A stretch of 39,339 nucleotides of DNA. Origin: Clostridiaceae bacterium HSG29 (GTDB lineage Bacteria > Bacillota > Clostridia > Peptostreptococcales > Acidaminobacteraceae). Numbering within the stretch: position 1 is the first letter of the stretch; each line of letters opens with the position of its first letter. The stretch lies in contig JAUCFZ010000007.1 of assembly GCA_030377915.1 (NCBI GenBank), positions 1 to 39,339 on the forward strand, in the 5' to 3' direction. The position numbers and the translations under genes were made by a program. Below are positions 8,131-15,415 of the stretch, one piece after another. A model generated the notes under the pieces. That model saw nothing but the letters and a program-made list of their open reading frames with translations, made no database searches and was not told where the DNA came from.

Positions 8131-9162
8131 ATGATTAAAAAAAGAATGTTCAAATTAGTAATATCAGGAATACTGGTGCTATCCTTTGTAAATATTATTG
8201 GCAATTATTTTGTTGGATTGCCGTTTTCTATGGATATAAAATGGATAATTTTAATAATATTAAATTTAATTATTTTAAAAAGTAAAAATTTAGAAAAAAT
8301 TAGTTTTTACTATTTTTTATTTATTATAATTGTCGTTTTGCCTTATGGATGGTACAATTCTGGCTGTGGTGTTAATAGTATTATTGGATATGTTTTTTTG
8401 TTAATGATATTTAGTACTTATTTATTCATAGATATTAAGCGAAATTTTTTAATTATAGCGTTAATATCAGTATTTATAATTTTATTTTATTTAGAATATA
8501 ATTTTCCTGAAATTATGAAAAGTTATGATCAAAGTGCAATTTTTTTAGATAGAGTGATTCATGTTCCGATTAATTTAATTGCATCATATTATTTTATAAG
8601 ACAATTTGAAAAATCTTTTAGAGTAGAAAAGCAAAAAGTTGAACGTATAAGCTTGGAGCTTGAAAAAGCTAATTTCGAATTAAATAAACATGTAAATTTT
8701 GATAATTTGACTAATATATCAAATAGAAGATTTTTTGATGTTGAATTCAAAAAAATATTTACTGTAAAGAAAGAAGAGATTATATTTATTGTTTTAATAG
8801 ATATTGATAATTTAAAAAAAGTTAATGATGAATATGGGCATTTAAAAGGTGATAGCTTAATTATTGAATTCTCATCAATTGCAATTACACAGTTTCCTAG
8901 ACCTCATATTTTTTCAAGATGGGGTGGAGATGAATTTGGGTTAATTTTCTTTGGTGAGTATAATGAATTGATTGATAAAATTAATAAAATAAGAAATGAG
9001 TTTTCTAAATCTGATCTTGATATTGAAATAAATAAGACTATTAGTGTAGGAATAACTGAATTTATTTATGGAATGTCAAAAAATGAATTATTATTAAAAG
9101 CTGATAAAGCTTTATATAGATCAAAAACTGAAGGAAAAAATGGAATTACATTTATATCTTGA
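8131..9162 (+). CDS. Membrane-bound diguanylate cyclase (GGDEF)
   Basis: This protein makes cyclic di-GMP from two GTP molecules. The first 160 residues or so hold about five or six hydrophobic membrane segments with no recognised sensor fold. A short coiled coil (about 160-190) and one GGDEF domain follow, with the signature at 265-269 intact. The position where an inhibitory RxxD site would lie (nine to six residues before GGDEF) reads PRPH, so product inhibition through that site is not expected. The ATG at 8131 follows AGGAG. It appears to be a single-gene unit between orr and rarA. It is one of three GGDEF proteins in this window. Confidence 0.9.
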   Translation: MIKKRMFKLVISGILVLSFVNIIGNYFVGLPFSMDIKWIILIILNLIILKSKNLEKISFYYFLFIIIVVLPYGWYNSGCGVNSIIGYVFLLMIFSTYLFIDIKRNFLIIALISVFIILFYLEYNFPEIMKSYDQSAIFLDRVIHVPINLIASYYFIRQFEKSFRVEKQKVERISLELEKANFELNKHVNFDNLTNISNRRFFDVEFKKIFTVKKEEIIFIVLIDIDNLKKVNDEYGHLKGDSLIIEFSSIAITQFPRPHIFSRWGGDEFGLIFFGEYNELIDKINKIRNEFSKSDLDIEINKTISVGITEFIYGMSKNELLLKADKALYRSKTEGKNGITFIS

Positions 9163-9215
9163 TATATTAAAAATAATAAGTAAATAAATTGAAAATGAAT
9201 ATAAGGGTGAATAAA

Positions 9216-10553
9216 TTGAATATTTTTAGCATGATAAATGAAGAAAACAAAAAAAAGAATGAGCCATTGGCTGAAAGAATGAAACCTAAAAAAATTGAAG
9301 ATTTTGTTGGGCAGGAAAATATTTTAAGTGAAGGAAAATTACTTTATAGGTTGATAAAAGCAGATAAAATAAATTCTATTATTTTTCATGGACCACCTGG
9401 AACAGGAAAAACTTCACTTGCGCGAATTATAGCAAATTCTACAGAATCTGATTTTCAAATTCTTAATGCTGTAACATCAGGAGTAAAGGATTTAAGGGAA
9501 GTTTTCAAAATTGCAGAGAACAATTTGACTATGAATAATTTAAAGACAATTCTTTTTATAGATGAAATTCATAGATTTAATAAAAGTCAGCAAGATGCAC
9601 TTTTACCTTATGTTGAAAATGGAACTGTAACTTTAATTGGAGCTACCACGGAAAATCCTTATTATGAAGTGAATAATGCACTTATTTCTAGATCTATGAT
9701 ATTTAAATTAGAAGCGCTTAAAAAAAATGAAATTGCAGAAATTATTAAAAAAACTCTTCAAAATGATGAATATATTAAAAATTCAAATATTAAAATTAAT
9801 GATGATGTGATAAATCATTTAGCTGATATTTCAAATGGCGATGCCAGAAGAGCGTTAAATACTCTTGAAATTGCAATTTTATCAAATGAATCGTATAAAG
9901 ATGTTGTAAATATAGAGATTGAAGATATTAATAGTTGCGTGCAAAACAGAAATATTAAATTTGATAAAAACGGTGATGAACATTATGATACTATTTCGGC
10001 TTTTATTAAAAGTATGAGAGGAAGCGATCCGGATGCAACTCTTCATTATCTTGCAAGAATGATATATGCAGGAGAAGATCCTAAATTTATTGCAAGAAGA
10101 ATTTTAATTCAAGCATCTGAAGATGTAGGCAATGCTGATCCAATGGCACTTATAGTTGCTAATAGCGCTTTTGATGCTGTTACTAAAATAGGTATGCCAG
10201 AGGCTAGAATAATACTTGCTCAAGCAGCTGTATATGTAGCGACGGCACCAAAATCAAATTCTACTTATATAGGTATAAAAAAAGCTTTATTTGATGTTGA
10301 GAATAAAAACTTAGATAATATTCCATATCATTTAAAAGATGGAACTGCTTCATCAATTGAAAGAAAAAATAATAGTAAATTTAAAGATGAAAAACGATAT
10401 AAGTACCCACATGAATATGAAAACAATTATGTTTCTCAACAGTATTTACCTACTAATTTTATTGATAAAATATATTATAAAAGCTCAAATAATGGACATG
10501 AAAAAAAATCAAGCGAATATATGAAAAAAATAAAAGATATAGCTAATAATTAA
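9216..10553 (+). CDS. rarA: Replication-associated recombination protein RarA/MgsA (AAA+ ATPase)
   Basis: RarA/MgsA is a cytoplasmic AAA+ ATPase related to clamp-loader subunits; it acts at stalled replication forks. GPPGTGKT (59-66) is the Walker A loop and FIDE (114-117) is Walker B. The sensor segment GATTEN is present, followed by the family-specific C-terminal region with LARMIYAGEDP. The TTG at 9216 is chosen as start because AAGGGTGA (9203-9210) sits five bases upstream; the earlier in-frame TTG (9189) and ATG (9195) have no ribosome site. This gives 445 residues, a normal family length. Its last codons form half of a terminator shared with the convergent nuclease gene. Confidence 0.92.
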   Translation: MNIFSMINEENKKKNEPLAERMKPKKIEDFVGQENILSEGKLLYRLIKADKINSIIFHGPPGTGKTSLARIIANSTESDFQILNAVTSGVKDLREVFKIAENNLTMNNLKTILFIDEIHRFNKSQQDALLPYVENGTVTLIGATTENPYYEVNNALISRSMIFKLEALKKNEIAEIIKKTLQNDEYIKNSNIKINDDVINHLADISNGDARRALNTLEIAILSNESYKDVVNIEIEDINSCVQNRNIKFDKNGDEHYDTISAFIKSMRGSDPDATLHYLARMIYAGEDPKFIARRILIQASEDVGNADPMALIVANSAFDAVTKIGMPEARIILAQAAVYVATAPKSNSTYIGIKKALFDVENKNLDNIPYHLKDGTASSIERKNNSKFKDEKRYKYPHEYENNYVSQQYLPTNFIDKIYYKSSNNGHEKKSSEYMKKIKDIANN

Positions 10554-10567
10554 TTGCTATATCTTTT
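10532..10567. terminator. Bidirectional terminator inside overlapping gene ends
   Basis: A perfect 12-bp inverted repeat, AAAAGATATAGC (10532-10543) and GCTATATCTTTT (10556-10567), is separated by 12 nt. It lies over the stop codons of the convergent rarA and nuclease genes, which themselves overlap by four bases. A-runs on one side and T-runs on the other let it serve both strands. Confidence 0.75.
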
Positions 10568-11044
10568 CCATTTTCCAATATTTTTTTCTTTTGCTTTTTC
10601 TTCTAATTCTTTAAATCTATTTGAGTATTTAATATTAGGTTCAATATTCATTACTTCAGCATAGCCTTTTTCAAGTAAAATTTCATTTACCATTTTACCA
10701 TCTGGTTTAAGATATACATATCTTAAAAGTCGATCATATTTGTCTTTATCGTCAATATCACTTTCTAAATAAACTATTGTACCTGTAGGTAACAAATCTT
10801 TTAGAAATTTTGAGGCTTCAGGTCCAAAATACTCGTTTTCTTTAATATACTTTCCTTTTACTTCCGGAGTATTAATTCCAGTTAATCTTATAACATAATT
10901 TTCATTTTCAATATTTACGTAAATTGTATCTCCATCAAAAACTTTTTCAACTGTCGAAATTGTATAATCATTGGATTGAAAAGGATTAAAAATTATTATT
11001 ATAAAATATAATATAACTATTAATGGAACTATTATTTTTTTCAT
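10550..11044 (-). CDS. Thermonuclease-family (SNase-like) nuclease, membrane-anchored or secreted
   Basis: This is a staphylococcal-nuclease-fold protein of 164 residues, likely cleaving nucleic acids outside the membrane with Ca2+. A hydrophobic N-terminal helix (residues 3-22) acts as signal anchor or signal peptide. The catalytic landmarks are visible: DGDTIYV (first Ca2+ ligand Asp), RLTGINTPE (the Arg35- and Glu43-equivalents) and DKYDRLLRYVY (the Arg87-equivalent). The position of the second Ca2+ ligand in SNase, Asp40, is Asn here. The start overlaps the stop of the LysE-type gene by one base, so the two are probably co-transcribed and translationally coupled. Confidence 0.88.
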   Translation of the reverse strand: MKKIIVPLIVILYFIIIIFNPFQSNDYTISTVEKVFDGDTIYVNIENENYVIRLTGINTPEVKGKYIKENEYFGPEASKFLKDLLPTGTIVYLESDIDDKDKYDRLLRYVYLKPDGKMVNEILLEKGYAEVMNIEPNIKYSNRFKELEEKAKEKNIGKWKRYSN

Positions 11045-11631
11045 TATATCACTCCAGATACTAAAAGAGCGCTATATACTAAAAGTAATGCCATAATGGT
11101 ATTAAATGGTTTTTCATATTTTTTAATTAATTTATTAAAAAAATTTCCAAAGAATGCCCAACAATTTAGAGAAATAAAACCTATAAATGCAAGTAAAAAT
11201 GAAAAAAATATAAATACTAATTTTGATTCATAATTAGGAATAATAAAAGTACCCATTATTGTAATACAATAAAGAATTGCTTTAACATTTACAAATTGAA
11301 GCGTTACTCCTGTTTTAAAAGTATTTGTTTTTATAAGTTCTTTTCCATGATTATGTGTTGGTTTTACAATAATATAGGCAAGGTATAGCATATAAACCCC
11401 ACCAATAATTTTCATAAAAGGTTCAATTTTAGGAATGTATTTGTATAAAAAAAGATTAGAATAGCTACTTATTAAAAGTAATATAAAAAAACCTGTAAAA
11501 ACACCAAACATAAAATTAAGAGTTTTTTTATATCCATATTTAGTAGCATTTACCATAGACATAATATTATTCGGTCCAGGTGTAAAAGTTACAACAAATA
11601 CATATGAGATAAACGGAATAAAATTTTGCAT
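11044..11631 (-). CDS. LysE/RhtB-family amino acid exporter
   Basis: This inner-membrane exporter of the LysE superfamily has 195 residues and about six membrane segments. The N-terminal hallmark TPGPNNI is present. The start at 11631 is chosen because AAAGGAGC lies a few bases upstream; a longer reading adds 22 polar residues with no ribosome site. The family exports basic or neutral amino acids and derivatives, but the substrate here cannot be read from sequence. It leads a two-gene unit with the nuclease and is divergent from feoA, sharing an intergenic region that carries Fur boxes, so iron may also affect it. Confidence 0.85.
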   Translation of the reverse strand: MQNFIPFISYVFVVTFTPGPNNIMSMVNATKYGYKKTLNFMFGVFTGFFILLLISSYSNLFLYKYIPKIEPFMKIIGGVYMLYLAYIIVKPTHNHGKELIKTNTFKTGVTLQFVNVKAILYCITIMGTFIIPNYESKLVFIFFSFLLAFIGFISLNCWAFFGNFFNKLIKKYEKPFNTIMALLLVYSALLVSGVI

Positions 11632-11706
11632 AGATGCTCCTTTCTGAGAATATATATTATAATTGTTTATTTTATCAGACAAATAGAGAATCTTCAAACA
11701 AATTTA

Positions 11707-11735
11707 TTGACAATCATTCTCAAAAGGAGTAATAT
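11707..11735 (+). promoter_or_regulatory. feoAB promoter
   Basis: TTGACA (11707-11712, perfect -35), a 17-bp spacer and TAATAT (11730-11735) lie about 70 bp upstream of feoA. A Fur-box match covers the -35 region and a second lies just downstream of the start site, the expected layout for repression by Fe2+-Fur. Confidence 0.6.
11708..11722. promoter_or_regulatory. Fur box 1 (over the feo -35)
   Basis: TGACAATCATTCTCA matches 13 of 15 positions of the Fur consensus TGATAATNATTATCA and overlaps the -35 hexamer of the feo promoter. Confidence 0.6.
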
Positions 11736-11751
11736 TAATACGAAAATAGGA

Positions 11752-11768
11752 ATGATAATCGTTATCAT
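11752..11768. promoter_or_regulatory. Fur box 2 (upstream of feoA)
   Basis: ATGATAA-TCG-TTATCAT is a perfect 7-bp-arm palindrome that closely fits the Fur box. It lies 37 bp before the feoA start and just downstream of the predicted transcription start. Confidence 0.8.
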
Positions 11769-11805
11769 AAGTTTGTTATTAAAATAATATAAGAAAGAGG
11801 TTTTT

Positions 11806-12024
11806 ATGACATTAAAAGAAGTAGATAAAAAAAGAATTGTTACTGTTAAAAAAGTAAATGCAAAAGGTTCGTTTAAGCGTAGACTATTTGATATGGGATT
11901 TGTTAATGGGACAGAAGTTTATATCGAAAAATTTGCACCATTAGGGGATCCGATGGAAATAAAATTAAAAGGTTATAATTTAAGTTTAAGACATGTTGAT
12001 GCAAATTTAATAGAAGTTGAGTAA
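11806..12024 (+). CDS. feoA: Ferrous iron transport protein A
   Basis: This is a small 72-residue cytoplasmic protein with the SH3-like FeoA fold, thought to support or regulate the FeoB ferrous iron channel. The segment KRRLFDMGFVNGTEV is typical of the family, as is the closing SLRHVDANLIEVE. It lies 52 bp upstream of feoB in the same orientation, behind a Fur-controlled promoter. The gap to feoB carries a further Fur-box match, so feoB may have partly separate control. Confidence 0.93.
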   Translation: MTLKEVDKKRIVTVKKVNAKGSFKRRLFDMGFVNGTEVYIEKFAPLGDPMEIKLKGYNLSLRHVDANLIEVE

Positions 12025-12044
12025 TATTTTTTTAAAAATACAAT

Positions 12045-12063
12045 GATAAAGATAATCATTAAC
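12045..12063. promoter_or_regulatory. Fur box 3 (between feoA and feoB)
   Basis: Bases 12045-12063 match 17 of 19 positions of the classic Fur box GATAATGATAATCATTATC, immediately before the AAGGAGGA ribosome site of feoB. Confidence 0.7.
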
Positions 12064-12076
12064 ACAAGGAGGATTT

Positions 12077-13990
12077 ATGAGTACATGTACAATTGCTTTA
12101 GCGGGAAATCCAAATAGTGGTAAAACTACACTATTTAATGTTTTAACAGGATCGAATCATTCGGTTGGAAATTGGCCAGGTGTAACTGTTGAAAAAAAAC
12201 ACGGGAAAGTAAAATTAAATAAAAAAATTGATGTAGTTGATTTGCCAGGAACATATAGTTTAACTGCATATTCTATGGAGGAAAGAATTGCTAGAAATTA
12301 TATAGTAGATGATGAATTAGATGTTGTGGTAAATATTGTTGATGGAACAAATTTAGAAAGAAATCTTTTTTTAACATCTCAAATTATCGAGTTGGGGAAA
12401 CCAGTAATAATAGCACTAAACATGATGGATGAGGTTGAAAAAAATAACGAAAGAATTTCTATTGATAAATTATCTGATGAATTAGGGATACCGGTTATTG
12501 GTATTTCTGCGTTAAAAGCAGATGGAATTGAAAACTTATTAGAAATAGTTATGGAAGTATATAATAATAAAGATAAATATCAACCTAAACCTTGGAAATA
12601 TTCAAAGGAAATTGAGAATAAAATTAGTGAATTATTTAACAAAATTGAAAAATTGAATTTGATAGATTCAAAATATCCAAATAGATGGATGGCATTAAAA
12701 TTAATAGAATCTGATAAGGAAATTAGTGAAAAAATAAATTTAAGAATTGATTCAAGAAATGAAGAACTTGAAGATAAATTAGTTGAAGAAAAATATAAAA
12801 GAATTGGTTCAATTGTTAATAAGTGTCTTGAAACAAAGAGAAAATTTAATGAATTTACAGCATCGGACAAAATTGATAGAGTACTTACAAATAAATTGTT
12901 TGGTCTGCCGATATTTGGAATGATTATGTACTTAACATTTTGGTTAACTTTTAATGTTGGCGGAATATTTATGGATTTATTAGATGGATTTGTTGCAGAT
13001 GTTGTTCAACCGATTGTAGGAAGTTTTTTAATAGGTGTTGGAGCAGCAGAATGGCTTCAATCATTAATTATAGATGGAATTATTGGTGGTGTAGGTGGAG
13101 TATTAATGTTTTTACCAAATATTATTTTCTTATTTTTAGCTATTTCTCTACTTGAAGATACTGGATATATGGCAAGAGTTGCGTTTATATTAGATAAAGC
13201 AATGAGAAAAATTGGATTAAGTGGGAAAGCTTTTATACCAATGATTATGGGTTTTGGATGTAATGTACCAGCTATTATAGCAACGCGTACTTTAGAAAAT
13301 GAAAAAGATAGAATGATTGCAATACTTATAAATCCTTTTATGTCATGTGGGGCAAGATTACCTGTATATGTTTTATTATCAACAGCATTTTTTCCGGGTA
13401 ATGAAGCTTTAGTTACTTTTTCACTTTATATTTTAGGATTTGTAATGGCAATAATAATGGCGTTTATTTTTAAGAAAACATTATTTAAAAGTGAACCTTC
13501 TCCATTCCTAATGGAATTACCAACTTATAGAATGCCTTCAATTAAAAATGTTTTATTAAAATTATGGCTTAGAGTAAAAGATTATATAACAAAAGCTGGT
13601 ACTGTAATATTTGTGGCTTCAGTAGTTGTATGGTTTATTTTAGGATATAATATAACAGGAGCAGTTGGGATTAATGAAAGTTTTGGAGCTGCAATAGGTA
13701 AAATGATAAGCCCAATATTTAAACCGCTTGGATTTGGAAATTGGCAAGCTTCATTATCATTAATTGCAGGTTTACTTGCAAAGGAAGTAGTAGTTAGTAA
13801 TATGGCAATAATATATGGACTTGGGGATGCAGTAGCTGAAGCAGCCCTTGAAGGGAATGCCTCAGGATTTTTACCAACTCTTAGTGCAGCTTTTAGTCAA
13901 GTAAGTGCATATGCATTTATGGTATTTATACTATTATATACTCCTTGTGTAGCTGTAATTGGAACTATAAAAAGAGAAACAAAATCTTGA
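12077..13990 (+). CDS. feoB: Ferrous iron transporter FeoB, C-terminus frameshifted
   Basis: FeoB is the Fe2+ permease with an N-terminal G-protein domain. GTPase motifs are clear: G1 GNPNSGKT (10-17), G3 DLPG (55-58), G4 NMMD (115-118) and G5 SALK (144-147). Membrane segments follow, including the two Gate-like regions with conserved cysteines (GFGCNVPA, FMSCGARLP). The frame stops at TGA 13988-13990 after 637 residues, but the -1 frame continues 13990-14079 as KWAGFSVAYQ and a final membrane helix ending RIGILIF. Restoring one G (TCT TGG AAA TGG) would give RETKSWKWAG, the usual family sequence, and about 667 residues. This is a single-base deletion or a sequencing error. Transport may be impaired if it is real. 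Confidence 0.92.
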   Translation: MSTCTIALAGNPNSGKTTLFNVLTGSNHSVGNWPGVTVEKKHGKVKLNKKIDVVDLPGTYSLTAYSMEERIARNYIVDDELDVVVNIVDGTNLERNLFLTSQIIELGKPVIIALNMMDEVEKNNERISIDKLSDELGIPVIGISALKADGIENLLEIVMEVYNNKDKYQPKPWKYSKEIENKISELFNKIEKLNLIDSKYPNRWMALKLIESDKEISEKINLRIDSRNEELEDKLVEEKYKRIGSIVNKCLETKRKFNEFTASDKIDRVLTNKLFGLPIFGMIMYLTFWLTFNVGGIFMDLLDGFVADVVQPIVGSFLIGVGAAEWLQSLIIDGIIGGVGGVLMFLPNIIFLFLAISLLEDTGYMARVAFILDKAMRKIGLSGKAFIPMIMGFGCNVPAIIATRTLENEKDRMIAILINPFMSCGARLPVYVLLSTAFFPGNEALVTFSLYILGFVMAIIMAFIFKKTLFKSEPSPFLMELPTYRMPSIKNVLLKLWLRVKDYITKAGTVIFVASVVVWFILGYNITGAVGINESFGAAIGKMISPIFKPLGFGNWQASLSLIAGLLAKEVVVSNMAIIYGLGDAVAEAALEGNASGFLPTLSAAFSQVSAYAFMVFILLYTPCVAVIGTIKRETKS

Positions 13991-14091
13991 AATGGGCAGG
14001 TTTCTCTGTGGCATATCAATTAATTATTGCTTGGATCATAGCATTTATTATTTATAGAATAGGAATATTAATATTTTAGTAATCAATATTG

Positions 14092-14113
14092 AGCAGCTTA
14101 GGTTGCTTTTTTT
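14092..14113 (+). terminator. feoAB terminator
   Basis: AGCAGC-TTAG-GTTGCT forms a six-pair stem (one G-U) followed by a T-run (14107-14113), just after the out-of-frame feoB end at 14079. Confidence 0.75.
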
Positions 14114-14178
14114 ATTTGAAAAATCTTTATCTTGCTTTTTATTTGAAATGTTAATAAAATATAACAAAGAGGTGTAAA

Positions 14179-14352
14179 ATGAAAATAGTAATTAATCATG
14201 AAAAATGCACATTGTGTGGAAATTGTATAGAAGCATGCCCAATGGATTTAATAAAAAAAATAGGAAATAAAATGAAAATTGATAATAGTAGATGCATTAA
14301 ATGTAGAATGTGTATTACTGTTTGTAAAAATAATGCAATAAAATTAGTTTAG
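14179..14352 (+). CDS. Small 2[4Fe-4S] ferredoxin
   Basis: This 57-residue protein consists almost entirely of two ferredoxin motifs. Cysteines 10, 13, 16 and 20 (CxxCxxCxxxCP) and cysteines 39, 42, 45 and 49 (CxxCxxCxxxC) ligate two [4Fe-4S] clusters. The second motif lacks the usual proline after the last cysteine. AGAGGTG lies about seven bases before the ATG. The gene stands alone between the feoB terminator and the VanY-like gene. It is a likely low-potential electron carrier in the anaerobic cytoplasm; its partner enzymes are not visible here. Its short length makes it easy to miss in automated calls. Confidence 0.9.
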   Translation: MKIVINHEKCTLCGNCIEACPMDLIKKIGNKMKIDNSRCIKCRMCITVCKNNAIKLV

Positions 14353-14382
14353 ATTATAGTGTTTAAAAAGCAAAATCAAGAA

Positions 14383-14412
14383 TTGTTTAAAAGAAAATAG
14401 ATTTGGTATAAA
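14383..14412 (+). promoter_or_regulatory. Probable promoter of the VanY-like gene
   Basis: TTGTTT (14383-14388), an 18-bp spacer and TATAAA (14407-14412) lie about 20 bp upstream of a GGAGATGA ribosome site. Confidence 0.45.
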
Positions 14413-14457
14413 TAATAAAATATAGTAAATGGAGATGAAATTATTAAGAAGTATTTA

Positions 14458-15402
14458 ATGTTAATGTTTGTTACTGGTGTTTTTCTCTTTAGTTTAGGAT
14501 GTTCTGATATTGATAATGATGTGAAATTAGAAGAGAAAGTATATATTATTGATTCAAAAGATGTGGCTGTTGATAGTCAAATCAAGAAAGAAAAAGATGA
14601 AGATATTGTAGCTGAAATAATTGAAAAAAAAGATGAGATTGAATTAACGTATGAGAATGTATATTGGTTACAGGAAAGTTTAAAAATGGCAGGATTTTAT
14701 ACTTCTCTTGATGGATCTTTTGGACCTGATACAAAATCAAAATTAATTCAATTTCAAGAAATATTTAAAATTGAAGTAAATTTAGGAATTTATGATGATA
14801 AGACTAGAAATAAACTTAAAGAAATTAGAAACTTAAAAAAATCACCAAATTTAGAAAATGATATGGTTTTAATAAATAAAAATTATTTTTTAGAAAGCAA
14901 ATATATTCCAGATGATTTGCGAGAAGTTCAAGTTCCTAAATTTAAATATATGGAGCTTAAAAGTCATGTTGCTTTGAAAGTTGAAGAAATGTTTAAAGAT
15001 GCAAGAAATGATGGATATGAACTTTATTTTAATTCTGGGTATAGAAGTTATGAATATCAGGAAAAAATATTTAATAGAAGGGTTAAAAGTCATGGGCTTG
15101 AGGATACTCAGAAAGTTATTGCTATTCCAGGTCAAAGTGAACATCAAACAGGTTTAGCTTTTGATGTAACTTGTAAATCTATGGATTATGGATTAGGGAA
15201 AGAATTTGAAAATACAGATGAGTTTAAGTGGTTAATTAATAATTGTTATAAATATGGATTTATTTTAAGATATAAAAAAGATAAGGAAAATATTACAGGA
15301 TATGTTTATGAACCATGGCATTATCGATATATTGGTGATGAAAAAATTGCTAAAGAGATTATGGGAAATAGTATGGTTTTTGAAGAATATTTAAATCAAT
15401 AG
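14458..15402 (+). CDS. VanY-like D-Ala-D-Ala carboxypeptidase lipoprotein with peptidoglycan-binding domain
   Basis: This is a zinc peptidase acting on cell-wall stem peptides outside the membrane. A hydrophobic signal segment ends in LGC, suggesting a lipoprotein although the lipobox is atypical. A charged linker, a PG_binding_1 repeat (LDGSFGPDTKSKLIQFQ) and the VanY domain follow. Zinc ligands fit SEHQTGLAFD (His and Asp) and EPWHY (His). The ATG at 14458 lies 23 bases after the only ribosome site (GGAG, 14431-14434). An in-frame ATT at 14443 has ideal spacing and would add I-K-K-Y-L, giving the basic n-region a signal peptide needs, so translation may start there. It is followed closely by the GGDEF-EAL gene. 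Confidence 0.85.
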   Translation: MLMFVTGVFLFSLGCSDIDNDVKLEEKVYIIDSKDVAVDSQIKKEKDEDIVAEIIEKKDEIELTYENVYWLQESLKMAGFYTSLDGSFGPDTKSKLIQFQEIFKIEVNLGIYDDKTRNKLKEIRNLKKSPNLENDMVLINKNYFLESKYIPDDLREVQVPKFKYMELKSHVALKVEEMFKDARNDGYELYFNSGYRSYEYQEKIFNRRVKSHGLEDTQKVIAIPGQSEHQTGLAFDVTCKSMDYGLGKEFENTDEFKWLINNCYKYGFILRYKKDKENITGYVYEPWHYRYIGDEKIAKEIMGNSMVFEEYLNQ

Positions 15403-15415
15403 AGAAGGTGAATAA

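Noticed and set aside
9189-9215. Longer rarA reading from TTG 9189 or ATG 9195
   Set aside because: Neither has a ribosome site, and the extension contains the AAGGGTGA that serves TTG 9216.
10550-11044. Nuclease inactivated by the Asp40 to Asn change
   Set aside because: The other catalytic residues (Arg35, Glu43 and Arg87 equivalents) are present, and related bacterial proteins are known with NTPE at this site, so loss of activity is not supported.
13985-13992. Programmed frameshift to complete feoB
   Set aside because: The site AAA TCT TGA has no X-XXY-YYZ slippery heptamer, and the required -1 shift is not the prfB-type +1 shift. A missing G in TGG explains it more simply.
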